Numbered from the stretch's first letter, positions 48,945 through 57,430 are shown. The stretch is DNA of 64,000 nt from JAHFDS01 sp964593795 (GCA_964593795.1 CAZQJC010000039.1:1-64000); one strand, 5' to 3'. The notes: generated by a model from the letters alone, not told the origin. Numbers and translations: made by a program.

Positions 48945-51463
48945 GCGAACACCCCGGACGCCGGATCGCGGGTGGGCACGTCAGACATGCGCGAGCCTCC
49001 GCCTCTTCCTGGTGTGGCCCGGCCGCGGCCCCTGCGCACGAGCTTCCAGAGCTCGAGCACGCTCACCGGGATGAAACCGAGCGCTAGGCTGAGCGCACAG
49101 TCGGCCAGCGAGAGGGGCCCGATCTCGAACAGCTGTTGCAGGATCGGCAGGTGGTGGATGCCGAGCTGGATGACGACCGAGGCGCTGACGACCGCGACCA
49201 GCCGCCAGTTGCTGAATGCCCCGAGTTCCCAATGCAGGGTGGTGTCGCTGCGCGCCGCGAATGAGCGCAGGACCTCGGAGAATACGAGGACGGAGAAAGC
49301 CAGGTTGCGTGCTTCCCCGAGGTCACGGTAGCGGAGGGCCCAGGCGAAGACGGAGAGCGTGACCGCGGCTTCGAGGGCACCCGTGACCGCGATCGTCGTC
49401 CACTGCCGGCGGCCCAGCATGGGCTCATTGGGGCGACGCGGTGGGCGTGTGAGCACGTCGGGGGCGACGGGATCCATGACCAGCGCGAGCGCCGGGAGCC
49501 CGTCGGTGACGAGGTTGATCCAGAGCAGCTGCAGGGGGAGCAGCGGCAGCGGGAGCCCGATCACCGCGGCGAGCAGCATGAGCAGGAGCTCGCCGAAGTT
49601 CCCCGCCAGGAGGTAGGTCAGCGTCTTCTGGATGTTCTCGTAGATGCCGCGGCCTTCGCGGACGGCGGCCACGATGCTCGCGAAGTTGTCGTCGGTGAGC
49701 ACCATCGCGGAGGCTTCGCGTGCGACCTCGGTGCCGCCCTTGCCCATCGCGATGCCGATGTGCGCCTCCTTGAGCGCCGGCGCGTCGTTGACGCCGTCGC
49801 CCGTCATCGCGACGATGGCGCCGCGTTGCTTCCAGGCGCGCACGAGGCGCAGCTTGTCCTCGGGCGTGGCGCGCGCGTGCACGACCTCAGCGGGATCATC
49901 GCCGGGAAGAAGGATGCCCATCTCGCGGGCGATCGCCTGGGCTGTCTTTGGGTGATCGCCGGTGATTATGACGGTGCGAATACCGGCTACCCGCGCGCGC
50001 GCGACCGCCTCGATGGCCTCCGTGCGCGGCGGGTCCGCGAGCCCGCACAGGCCGAGCAGGCGCAGCGACGCTTCCTCCTCGCCTTGGCCCACCGCGACCG
50101 CGAGCACGCGCAGGCCGCGCGAGGCCATCTCGTCGTTCGCCTCCGCCGCGTGCTCGACGCCGGAGGCGCACAGGGGCAGCACGCTCTCGGCCGCCCCCTT
50201 GACGTACAGGACGTCGTCCGCGCGACGGATCGACATCCGCTTCCGGTCGGCGTCGAAGGGATGGACGGCCCGGCGCGGCCTGTCTCGCTCGATCTCGGTG
50301 CGCGCGATGCCGCGCTCGGCCGCGGCCACGAGGAGCGCCACCTCCGTCGGATCTCCCGCGCCGGAGCGAAGGTGCGGACCGAGCTCCGCGTCGCAATTGG
50401 CCGCGGCGGCGAACAGGAGCTGGCGATGATCGGCGCCCCAGAGCTCGCGCACTGCCATGACTCCCGTGGTCAGGGTGCCGGTCTTGTCGGTGCAGATGAC
50501 GGTCGTGCTCCCGAGCGTCTCGACCGCCGGCAGCTTGCGGACGAGCACGTTGCGCGCCGCCATGCGCTGCACGCCGATGGCTAGCGCGATCGTGACGACG
50601 GCCGCAAGGCCTTCGGGCACGGCCGCGACGGCGAGCGACACCGACGAGAGCAGCACCTGCAGCCATCCGAGGCCGCGCAGGAGGCTCGCCACGGCGACCA
50701 CGAGGACGATGCCGAGGCACAGCCAGAGCAGCGAGCGTCCGACCCGCTCGAGCCGCGCCTGCAGCGGCGTCTCCTCGATCGTCGCTGAGGCGATCAGCGT
50801 AGCGATCTTGCCGAGCTCGGTCCGCATCCCGGTCGCGACCACCTCGGCCGACCCGCTGCCGGTGGCCACGGCAGTACCGAGGAAGACGAGGTGGCTTCGC
50901 TCGGCGAGCGGCGCGTCCGGACGGCTCGGGGTGACACCCTTGTCGACCGGCGTGCTCTCGCCAGTCAGGGCCGCCTCGGCGGTCGACAGGGCGTGAGCTT
51001 CGAGCAGGCGCGCGTCGGCCGCGACGAGGTCTCCCGCCTCGAGGACGAGGACGTCCCCGACCACGATCTCCCGGGCCGGCACGACGGCCGAGCGCCCTGC
51101 CCGCAGCACACGCGCGCGCGGAGCCGTCATGGCGCGGAGCGCGAGCACGGCGCGTTCGGATCGGTGTTCCTGGAAGAAGCCGACCAGCGCGTTGATGATC
51201 AGGATCGACGCGATGGCAGTGGCATCGGTGACCTCGCCGAGCAACGCCGACACGAGCGTCGCGGCGAGGAGGATCCAGATGAGCGCGCCCTTGAACTGGC
51301 CAAGGAAGATACGCCAGGCGGGCGTGCCCTCGCGCCGGGTGATCTCGTTCGGTCCCTGCTCGACCAGGCGACTCGCCGCCTCCTCGTCAGACAGGCCACG
51401 TACGGCAGACGCCGTAACCGGGGCAGCCACGCCTGCGACTTCGTGCTCGACGCTCGCGGTCAT
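48941..51463 (-). CDS. P2-type (SERCA/PMCA-like) cation ATPase
   Basis: 840 aa; ATG 51463 preferred since the upstream GTG at 51499 lies within the sigma-54 promoter. Cation_ATPase_N start (GLSDEEAASRLVEQGPNEI), TGEST, AAVPEGLAAVVTI in M4, CTDKTGTLTTG (about residue 324), TGDGVNDAPALK, and NLVTDGLPALALVMDP in M6. These are Ca2+/Mn2+-type P2 features, not P1B: no CPC, HMA or HMBD. First gene of a copper-efflux operon, which is unexpected. Possible transport of Ca2+ or Mn2+. Confidence 0.9.
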   Translation of the reverse strand: MTASVEHEVAGVAAPVTASAVRGLSDEEAASRLVEQGPNEITRREGTPAWRIFLGQFKGALIWILLAATLVSALLGEVTDATAIASILIINALVGFFQEHRSERAVLALRAMTAPRARVLRAGRSAVVPAREIVVGDVLVLEAGDLVAADARLLEAHALSTAEAALTGESTPVDKGVTPSRPDAPLAERSHLVFLGTAVATGSGSAEVVATGMRTELGKIATLIASATIEETPLQARLERVGRSLLWLCLGIVLVVAVASLLRGLGWLQVLLSSVSLAVAAVPEGLAAVVTIALAIGVQRMAARNVLVRKLPAVETLGSTTVICTDKTGTLTTGVMAVRELWGADHRQLLFAAAANCDAELGPHLRSGAGDPTEVALLVAAAERGIARTEIERDRPRRAVHPFDADRKRMSIRRADDVLYVKGAAESVLPLCASGVEHAAEANDEMASRGLRVLAVAVGQGEEEASLRLLGLCGLADPPRTEAIEAVARARVAGIRTVIITGDHPKTAQAIAREMGILLPGDDPAEVVHARATPEDKLRLVRAWKQRGAIVAMTGDGVNDAPALKEAHIGIAMGKGGTEVAREASAMVLTDDNFASIVAAVREGRGIYENIQKTLTYLLAGNFGELLLMLLAAVIGLPLPLLPLQLLWINLVTDGLPALALVMDPVAPDVLTRPPRRPNEPMLGRRQWTTIAVTGALEAAVTLSVFAWALRYRDLGEARNLAFSVLVFSEVLRSFAARSDTTLHWELGAFSNWRLVAVVSASVVIQLGIHHLPILQQLFEIGPLSLADCALSLALGFIPVSVLELWKLVRRGRGRATPGRGGGSRMSDVPTRDPASGVFA

Positions 51464-51491
51464 CGCGATGCTCCACCGATCCGGACCAGAT

Positions 51492-51505
51492 GCAATCACC
51501 GTGCC
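51492..51505 (-). promoter_or_regulatory. Near-consensus sigma-54 promoter of the 10-kb cus operon
   Basis: On the minus strand CGGCACGGTGATTGCAT: GG (complement of 51504-51505), ten bases, GC (complement of 51492-51493). It differs from TGGCACG-N4-TTGCA at one position. Start expected near 51481, 18 nt before the ATPase ATG with GGTGGAG between. It sets the start of that gene. Confidence 0.78.
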
Positions 51506-51566
51506 GGGCGTGGCATTGGGGCGCAGGGATTTCGCGATTGCGGCGACGCCAGCGCCGCTCGCCGAC

Positions 51567-51580
51567 GGCCTGGCGATTGC
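51567..51580 (+). promoter_or_regulatory. Candidate sigma-54 promoter for the barrel gene
   Basis: CGGCCTGGCGATTGCT: GG (51567-51568), ten bases, GC (51579-51580); the TTGCT part is perfect and the -24 part keeps GGC only. The start would be near 51592, just before GGAGGT (51595-51600). Divergent from the promoter at 51492. Confidence 0.45.
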
Positions 51581-51603
51581 TTCAGCAAGGCGGCGGAGGT
51601 CCC

Positions 51604-52452
51604 ATGCGAATCACTGCGCTCCTGGCATTCCTGGCAATCCTTGCGGTCGAGCAGGACGTCCGCGCAGAGGCGTCGCACCACCAGGGCGCCAGCCCCGGGC
51701 AGGTGGCCGTCCTCGGCATCGATCGCCTGGCCGCCGGCCACGTCGCGCCGTCTGACTGGGAGCTGCGGACCTTCGGCTCCTTCCTCACGGCCTCCGAGCG
51801 GCTCGACGCGTCGGCCGATCGTGTGCCGCTCACGGCGGGCGGCAGCCTCCAGAACTACGCCCTGAATGTGTACGCGGAGAGACGCTTCGGTGAGCGCTGG
51901 GCGGCATCGGTGTTGTTGGCGGGCCAGGCGCTCCACATCGACGGCGCGCAGACCTCCGACACGATCTGGAGCCTGTCCGACAGCTACGCGACCGGGCGCT
52001 ACACGTTGCCCATCGAGGGTGGGGCGCTGACCGGCCTCATCGCGGTCAAGGTGCCAGGGACCTACCCCGAGAGCGAGGCCACGGGTGCCAAGCAGGTGGA
52101 CCAGGAGACGCGGCTCCTCCTGTCGGTGCACGAGCTCGGCACTCCGCGGCTCTCGCTCCTCGTCGGCGTCGGCTACAAGCTGCGCTTCAGCGGGATCGAA
52201 GACGAGGTTCTGCCCACGCTCGTCTTGCCCGTGCGCCTCACGCCTGCGCTGACGGCCACGGCCTCGCTCAGTGGCGGCATCGCGATCGGTGGGGCCGGTG
52301 GCACCCCGAAGGACACGCTCACGCCGGGGCTGACGCTGTCCTTCGCAGCCACGCGCTCGGCTGAGGTGTTCGCCTCCTACTACCGGACTGTCTTTGGCCA
52401 CAACGTGGTCGACGCGCACATCGCCACGCTCGGGGTCTCGCTGGGCCTTTGA
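51604..52452 (+). CDS. Outer membrane beta-barrel-like exported protein
   Basis: 282 aa; ATG 51604 with GGAGGT. Signal peptide (TALLAFLAILAVEQDVRAEA), then a His-bearing start (SHHQGASPGQ) and repeated amphipathic beta strands (NYALNVYAERRFGERWAASV; LSLLVGVGYKLRFSGIE; SAEVFASYYRTVFGHNVVDA), ending in GVSLGL with a hydrophobic C-terminus. Resembles the predicted transporter/MetA-pathway barrel family. Its TGA overlaps the ATG of the methyltransferase gene. Confidence 0.7.
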   Translation: MRITALLAFLAILAVEQDVRAEASHHQGASPGQVAVLGIDRLAAGHVAPSDWELRTFGSFLTASERLDASADRVPLTAGGSLQNYALNVYAERRFGERWAASVLLAGQALHIDGAQTSDTIWSLSDSYATGRYTLPIEGGALTGLIAVKVPGTYPESEATGAKQVDQETRLLLSVHELGTPRLSLLVGVGYKLRFSGIEDEVLPTLVLPVRLTPALTATASLSGGIAIGGAGGTPKDTLTPGLTLSFAATRSAEVFASYYRTVFGHNVVDAHIATLGVSLGL

Positions 52453-53168
52453 TGGCGCGGACCGAGTTGCAGCGTCTCGAGCCCGCCGGAGTGCCGATCC
52501 TGGCGCGCCCCGGCCCGGACCAGCTCGTGCGACGGCGCTACGACCGCGTCGCGCGGGTCTACGATGGCCTCTGCTGGGTGGTCGAGCGCGGGGCCGCCGG
52601 CTGGCGCCGGGAGCTATGGTCCGGCGTCGCGGGCCACGTGATCGAGGTCGGCATCGGGACCGGGACCAGCCTGGCCTGCCATCCCCCGGAGGCGGACGTC
52701 GTCGGCATCGACGTATCCGCGCGCATGCTGGAGCGCGCGCACCGCAGGGCGATCCGGCTCGGCTCGAGGGTCCGCCTGGAGCTCGCCGACGTGCAGGCGC
52801 TGCCCTTCGAGGACGCATCGTTCGACTGCGCGGTGACGACCTTCGTGTTCTGCTCGGTGCCCGACCCGGCGCTCGGCTTCGCCGAGCTCCTGCGGGTGCT
52901 CAAGCCGGGGGGCAGGCTCCTCATGGTCGAGCACGTCCTCTCGGAGGGGCCCCTGCTGCGCTGGCTGCTCCGCTGGCTCGATCCGATCCCCTATCGCTTG
53001 CTCGGCTGCCACGTGGCCCGCGACACGACTGCGAGCCTCTGCGCTGCCGGCTTCTCCCTGGAGGCTTCGCGGAACCTCTGGCTCGACGTCATCCGTCGCC
53101 TCGACGCTCGAAAGCCCGGGGACCTCCCGCCGAAGGCCGAGGTGGGCTTGCTCACGACCGGGAGGTAG
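52452..53168 (+). CDS. Class I SAM-dependent methyltransferase (phospholipid/UbiE-like)
   Basis: 238 aa; ATG 52452 overlaps the barrel gene stop by one base. Motif I VIEVGIGTGTSLACHPPEAD, acidic loop VGIDVSARMLERAH, motif II LELADVQALPFEDASFDCAV, motif III LKPGGRLLMVEHV. The sequence style (RRRYDRVARVYDGLCWVVER) is like the UbiE/phosphatidylethanolamine methyltransferase group. Acceptor unknown. Its 3' end overlaps the convergent methyltransferase gene by 17 nt. Confidence 0.85.
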   Translation: MARTELQRLEPAGVPILARPGPDQLVRRRYDRVARVYDGLCWVVERGAAGWRRELWSGVAGHVIEVGIGTGTSLACHPPEADVVGIDVSARMLERAHRRAIRLGSRVRLELADVQALPFEDASFDCAVTTFVFCSVPDPALGFAELLRVLKPGGRLLMVEHVLSEGPLLRWLLRWLDPIPYRLLGCHVARDTTASLCAAGFSLEASRNLWLDVIRRLDARKPGDLPPKAEVGLLTTGR

Positions 53169-53856
53169 CCTCGCCATCCCCCGAGGGCCGAGCCCGATTG
53201 GCGACGAGCTCCTTCGACGCGATCACGATCCTCGCCGTGCCGAGGACCCTCCGCCTTTCCTCTCGCACGCGCACCCCGACGCGCTCGAGCAGCCCGCCGA
53301 GGTCGCGCCGCACGAAGTCCGCGTAGAGATCGCGCTCGTAGAGCTTGACCGCGTGGAACACCAGCCAGCGGGCGAGCGCGCCGGCGGGCAAGGCGTAGTC
53401 GACCACGACCACCGTCCCGTCGGGACGGGTCACGCGCACCATCTCGCGCAGGGCCCGCTCGCGGACGGTCTCGGGCATCTCGTGCAGAGCAAAGGAGATG
53501 CAGCAGACATCGAAGTCGGCCGCTCCGAACGGCAGTGCCGTGGCGTCGGCCCTGGAGAAGGTGAGGTTCGGAACACCTCGCTTGCGCCGGGCCACCTCGA
53601 GCATGGCCGCGGAGAGATCGACTCCGATGACCTCGCGGGCGATCGCGGAGAACGCGTGCGCCTGGGCTCCCGTGCCGGTCGCCACGTCGAGCACCCGCGA
53701 ACGGCGATCACACCCGCTCGCCTGGACGACCTCACGCCGCAGCTGCTGCAGCGGGACCGTGACGAGATCGTAGAAGGGAGCGAACCGGGCGTAGACGCGG
53801 GCGCTCAGCGAGTAGTACGCGCGCTCCTCTGCCGTCCATCCACCTGGGGCGGCCAT
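53152..53856 (-). CDS. Class I SAM-dependent methyltransferase (UbiE-like)
   Basis: 234 aa; ATG 53856 follows 5 nt after the stop of the Met-rich lipoprotein gene. Motif I VLDVATGTGAQAHAF, VIGVDLSAAMLEVARRK, FSRADATALPFGAADFDVCC, and VTRPDGTVVVVDYALP. The N-terminus (AYYSLSARVYARFAPFYDLV) is typical of UbiE/COQ5-like enzymes. Co-transcribed with the lipoprotein, hence probably under the palindromes at 54539-54611. Acceptor unknown. Confidence 0.85.
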   Translation of the reverse strand: MAAPGGWTAEERAYYSLSARVYARFAPFYDLVTVPLQQLRREVVQASGCDRRSRVLDVATGTGAQAHAFSAIAREVIGVDLSAAMLEVARRKRGVPNLTFSRADATALPFGAADFDVCCISFALHEMPETVRERALREMVRVTRPDGTVVVVDYALPAGALARWLVFHAVKLYERDLYADFVRRDLGGLLERVGVRVREERRRVLGTARIVIASKELVANRARPSGDGEATSRS

Positions 53857-53861
53857 CTGGC

Positions 53862-54374
53862 TCACATGTGGTGGTCGCTGCCGCAGTGGAAGCTCCCGGC
53901 CTGGCCCCGCATCCCGCCCATCATGTCCCGCATGCGGCCCATCATGTCGGTCATGGCCGTCGCATGACGGCTCTCCTCGGCGCGCGCGCCGGCCATGTCG
54001 GTTTGGCCGGCCATCGCCGAGCGGTGCCGTACACACTCGTCGCGCATCCCCTGCATGGCCCCCTGGAGGGCCGTCATGTCCGGCGCCCTGTTCGACGACA
54101 TGTGTCGGCACATCTGCATCATCTGCCCCATCATGCCCATCATGCTGTCCGCATGACCGGTGGCCGCCGGCATGTGCCGGTCCTCCTCGGCCCCGATGGC
54201 CGCGACGTCACCGGCCGCGGCCACGCCACGGGCATGCTGATCCAGCTCTCCCTGCAGCTGGGTCATGTGGGGATCCATTTGATCGAGCTGCTGCCCCATG
54301 TTGCCGCTCATGTCGTCACTGCAGGACGCGAGCGTGAACAGCGCGAGGCACGACGAGAGGGCGAAGATGCGCAT
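53862..54374 (-). CDS. Met/His-rich lipoprotein, paralogue of 16742-17254
   Basis: 170 aa; ATG 54374 with AGGAGG upstream. Lipoprotein signal ends ALFTLASC. Helical Met/His-rich mature chain: QQLDQMDPHMTQLQGELDQH, GHADSMMGMMGQMMQMCRHM, MTDMMGRMRDMMGGMRG, ending FHCGSDHHM. The same length and domain order as the copy beside copA. Likely periplasmic Cu+ sponge or chaperone (inference). The palindromes lie 165-237 nt upstream. Confidence 0.78.
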   Translation of the reverse strand: MRIFALSSCLALFTLASCSDDMSGNMGQQLDQMDPHMTQLQGELDQHARGVAAAGDVAAIGAEEDRHMPAATGHADSMMGMMGQMMQMCRHMSSNRAPDMTALQGAMQGMRDECVRHRSAMAGQTDMAGARAEESRHATAMTDMMGRMRDMMGGMRGQAGSFHCGSDHHM

Positions 54375-54538
54375 GGGTTGGGACCTCCTGCCTCTTGGCC
54401 CCATTCAATCGTCATGCCGCGATCTGTTTCGGCCGGATCCGCATGGGCCAGAACAGACAGCGCCACGGCCCGCGGGATGTCCCTTGGGAACGGATGCAAG
54501 CGCTGCGTCGGACCCATCTATCGGCGAAAGGGCTGCGC

Positions 54539-54611
54539 GTGACCCGTCGGGTTACGCTCCAGGATCCCGACTTTTCTGCACTGGCAGAACAAGTGTGACG
54601 CGATCGGTTAC
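54539..54611. promoter_or_regulatory. Two exact GTRAC-N7-GTYAC palindromes
   Basis: GTGAC-ccgtcgg-GTTAC (54539-54555) and GTGAC-gcgatcg-GTTAC (54595-54611), centres 56 bp apart, with a TTCTGC-actg-GCAGAA inverted repeat between them. The only gene that can be controlled in this 353-nt gap (54375-54727) is the Met-rich lipoprotein gene to the left, whose start is 165 nt away. Confidence 0.65.
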
Positions 54612-54727
54612 ACGATTAGCTGGCGCCGATGCCAGCATTCCGAGGACTTGCCCCGATCGAGGAGTGCGCTCAGGCCAGTTGCAGGCTTTGCGCACAAAGG
54701 GGTGTGCGCCAGATGCTCGCAGCCCGC

Positions 54728-55279
54728 CTACAGCCTATCCATGACGTGGAGCGTGAGCGACACGAGGGTGCTCGTGGCGACGGCGTCTCCATAGAGCTGC
54801 GCCCGAGCGGTCAGCTCGACCGACAAGGACGCCTGCGGACCGAGCGGGACCCTTCTGCCCGCGACCAGGCCCACGAAGCCACCCGCGTGGTACGGGAGAT
54901 CTCCGCCGTACTCGCTCGCACCCGCGGTCGCCCCGACGAACGTACGGTGCTTCCATCCGCCTAGCTCGACGCGCACGCCGAGGTTGTACGACCGTACGGT
55001 GGGTTCGCCGATTGGCGTGCTCCAGGCCGCGAAGTCGAGGCCGACCCGCACGTTCTCGGTCACCGCCGAGCCTAACACCAGTCCCATTGCGGGCGATGCC
55101 AGGGTCTCCGTGCCGTCGTCCTCATGCCAGAGCCATGCCGCCCCGAGTCCGGCACCCAGCTGGAGAAACAGCCCTTCGCCCTCGGGCAGCGCCTGCGCAG
55201 CGCCGGGCCGGCCCAGGACCGTCATCGCCACGAGGGCCGCCGCAAGGCGCGTCACGCGCCTCGGTGCTTGCGTGCTCAC
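54728..55279 (-). CDS. Predicted small outer membrane beta-barrel protein
   Basis: 183 aa from GTG 55279 overlapping the ATPase gene stop (GTGA). Signal peptide ends RPGAAQA. Alternating strands (LFLQLGAGLGAAWLWHEDDG; VRVGLDFAAWSTPIGEP; RSYNLGVRVELGGWKHRTFV) with glycine turns and a final LVSLTLHVMDRL suggest an 8-stranded barrel. Third gene of the multicopper oxidase operon. No specific family recognised. Confidence 0.65.
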   Translation of the reverse strand: MSTQAPRRVTRLAAALVAMTVLGRPGAAQALPEGEGLFLQLGAGLGAAWLWHEDDGTETLASPAMGLVLGSAVTENVRVGLDFAAWSTPIGEPTVRSYNLGVRVELGGWKHRTFVGATAGASEYGGDLPYHAGGFVGLVAGRRVPLGPQASLSVELTARAQLYGDAVATSTLVSLTLHVMDRL

Positions 55280-55917
55280 GGCGTCTTCTCCGCCTCGGGG
55301 ACGCGATGCGCCCGGCAGCAAGGCGGCAGCTCCGCACGAATGAGCTCCACCGCGCGCGCGAGCTTGGTGATGAAGCTCGCCGTGTCCTCGACGAAGAAGC
55401 GACGCGGGTGGTCCGCCCAGGCGCCCTCGATGCGTCGATCCAGGGCGAGCGCTTCGGCGGCCGACTCAATGCGCACGGGATTGCTCTGATCGTAGCCGCG
55501 CTCGGGGCGCGGCGTGCGCAGGTGGATGACGCAGGCATACCGGGCGAGCTCGGTCGCCAGGTCGGTTCCGGTGGCCGACCAGTAGGCCCGCGAGGGGGCC
55601 GGCCAGTACGCGAGCCCATCCAGGGTTCCCCGATCGCAGAGCGCGATCGCAGCGCGCTCCTCGCCCTTTGCGATCGCCTCGAGCTGGCGCTGGACGTGGA
55701 AGATCGCGACCTGGGCCCCGCGCTGCCCCGCCTTCGAGGCTCGGCGCGGGAACCCGCCGCCGAACAGGATGCTGGCCGCCTCCGGCAGCACCTCGACGTG
55801 CTCGCAGAAGTGACGGCGCACGACCTCGAGCAGGGCCGTCTTGCCGGCTCCTGGCCCGCCGGTGAGCACGACCAGGCGCGCATCGTGCGGCGCGTCGACC
55901 CCGCAGCGACAGCGCAT
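55276..55917 (-). CDS. P-loop ATPase/kinase-like protein (AAA_28 type)
   Basis: 213 aa; ATG 55917, 2 nt after the oxidase stop. Walker A GGPGAGKTALLEVV (about residues 21-28 for the loop), EVLPEAASILFGGGFPR, a Walker B-like segment AALCDRGTLDGLAYWP, and VIHLRTPRPERGYDQSNPVR with arginine-finger-like residues. Such proteins resemble predicted nucleotide/nicotinamide kinases. Its C-terminal Cys pair (PPCCRAH) may be incidental. Why it travels with a copper oxidase is unclear. Confidence 0.75.
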   Translation of the reverse strand: MRCRCGVDAPHDARLVVLTGGPGAGKTALLEVVRRHFCEHVEVLPEAASILFGGGFPRRASKAGQRGAQVAIFHVQRQLEAIAKGEERAAIALCDRGTLDGLAYWPAPSRAYWSATGTDLATELARYACVIHLRTPRPERGYDQSNPVRIESAAEALALDRRIEGAWADHPRRFFVEDTASFITKLARAVELIRAELPPCCRAHRVPEAEKTP

Positions 55918-55919
55918 GG

Positions 55920-57371
55920 CTACCGGACCGTCACCTGCGCCATCATCCCGCTCTCCGCGTGCTCGAGGATGTGGCAGTGGTAGAGCCAGGACCCGATTGC
56001 GCCGTCTCGGGGCGCGAAATCGACGAGCAAGGGCACGGTCGTCATCGCGGGGATGTCGATCGTGTCCTTCCACTCGCGGGCTCCCTCGCGCTGGAAGAAG
56101 AAGCCGTGCAGGTGAAACGGGTGCGCGGTCATGGTGTCGTTGACGATGCTCCAGCGTTCGACCTCACCGAGCGGGCTCTCGAGGGTGGGCACCATCGGGA
56201 ACGTTGCACCATTGATGGTGTGCTCCATCTTCCCATTGGCGTCAATCCGGTCGCCGAGCTTGATCTCGTGCATCGCACCGGATTGTGAGAGCGGGGCAAT
56301 GCTGCGCAAGGATGCGGGGAGCACCGCGGGCGTCATTGCCGGGTCCGCCGTGGCGATCAGGCGGAGCAGGTCGACTGCCTCGGTCGCCTCGAGCATCATG
56401 TCGCGGCGGTACGCCAGTGCCCGCAGCGTCGCCGTCGCCCCCGCGACCGGTACAGTCAGCACGAGGTCTGCGCGTTCGCCCGGGACCAGCAGCAGCTCCG
56501 AGACGACCGCCGGTGCCTCCAGGTAGCCGCCGTCGCCCCCGATCCGGGTCAGCGCGCCGCCAGCGAGCGCAAGCTTGAAGTAGCGCCCATTGGCCGCATT
56601 GACGACGCGAAAGCGCCGCAACTCGCCCGCACGGACGCTGATTCCGAGGTTCGAGCGCTGCCCATTGACGAGCGCGAGGTTGCCTTCTCGACCGAGGTGC
56701 TCGATGCGCGGGTTCGTGCCGTCCTGCAGGGCGCCCGACGATGGATCGAGCAGCACGTCGTCGAGGACCAGCACCTCCTCGGTCATGGCCGGCAGGGTCG
56801 GTCCCGACGGATCGCGTACGAGGAAGGTCCCGTAGAGCCCCTTTTCGACCTGCACGTCGGAGCGCATGTGCGGGTGGAACCAGAAGAGCCCGTCGTCCGG
56901 CACGGTGAAGCGGTACTCGAACGTCCCGCCTGCGGCCACCGTCGCCTCCTGCGTTGGGGCGCCGTCCATCGCGTTCGGCACGCGCAGGCCGTGCCAGTGG
57001 ATCGTCGTAGGCTCCGGCAGCTGGTTCTTGAAGTGGACGATCACCTGGTCGCCCACGCTGGCCTCGATCGTCGGCCCGGGGACGGTCCCATTGTAGGCCC
57101 ACACCCTGGCGCGCTTGCCCGGCAGGTACTCCACCTCGGTCTCGGCCGCCGTGAGGTCGACCTCGACGATCGCGGGGTCGGGGTTCTTGTCCACAGCGCG
57201 GCTCGCGGCCAGGCTCCCCATCCAGGGCTCCGGGCGAATCATGGGTGTCGCCGGGGGAACGCTGTGCCCCTCGTGCCCGCCGCCGGTGCCCGCGGCGCCG
57301 TGTCCCTCGTGTGACGCGTCGTGGCTGCACCCGAAGTAGCAGATGAAGAAGAGGCTCGCTCCGTATCTCAT
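55920..57371 (-). CDS. Multicopper oxidase lipoprotein
   Basis: 483 aa. Lipobox CYFGC, then a His-rich leader (HDASHEGHG, GGHEGHS). Three cupredoxin domains with all copper-ligand motifs: IHWHGL (about 124-129), FHPHM (165-169), HPFHLHGFFF, and HCHILEHAESGMM with the type 1 Cys466 and axial Met. CueO/CotA/laccase-like oxidases convert Cu+ to less toxic Cu2+ or oxidise organic substrates in the periplasm. The methionine-rich CueO segment is missing. Divergent from the histidine kinase gene; paired palindromes in between. Confidence 0.92.
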   Translation of the reverse strand: MRYGASLFFICYFGCSHDASHEGHGAAGTGGGHEGHSVPPATPMIRPEPWMGSLAASRAVDKNPDPAIVEVDLTAAETEVEYLPGKRARVWAYNGTVPGPTIEASVGDQVIVHFKNQLPEPTTIHWHGLRVPNAMDGAPTQEATVAAGGTFEYRFTVPDDGLFWFHPHMRSDVQVEKGLYGTFLVRDPSGPTLPAMTEEVLVLDDVLLDPSSGALQDGTNPRIEHLGREGNLALVNGQRSNLGISVRAGELRRFRVVNAANGRYFKLALAGGALTRIGGDGGYLEAPAVVSELLLVPGERADLVLTVPVAGATATLRALAYRRDMMLEATEAVDLLRLIATADPAMTPAVLPASLRSIAPLSQSGAMHEIKLGDRIDANGKMEHTINGATFPMVPTLESPLGEVERWSIVNDTMTAHPFHLHGFFFQREGAREWKDTIDIPAMTTVPLLVDFAPRDGAIGSWLYHCHILEHAESGMMAQVTVR

Positions 57372-57416
57372 CGAGAGGTTCCTTTCAGCGCACTGCGCGT
57401 ACTCGCCCAGGAGGAT

Positions 57417-57430
57417 GCAGGGCCTGCACC
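57417..57430 (-). promoter_or_regulatory. Weak sigma-54-like element before the oxidase
   Basis: Minus-strand CGGTGCAGGCCCTGCAT keeps GG-N10-GC with 11 of 16 positions matching the consensus. Start would fall near 57405, 34 nt from the ATG. Weak; an activator-dependent sigma-70 promoter is equally possible. Confidence 0.3.

Noticed and set aside
53857..54111. Longer N-terminus for the methyltransferase ending at 53152
   Set aside because: The extra segment is antisense-like overlap with the Met-rich lipoprotein gene and has no methyltransferase similarity.
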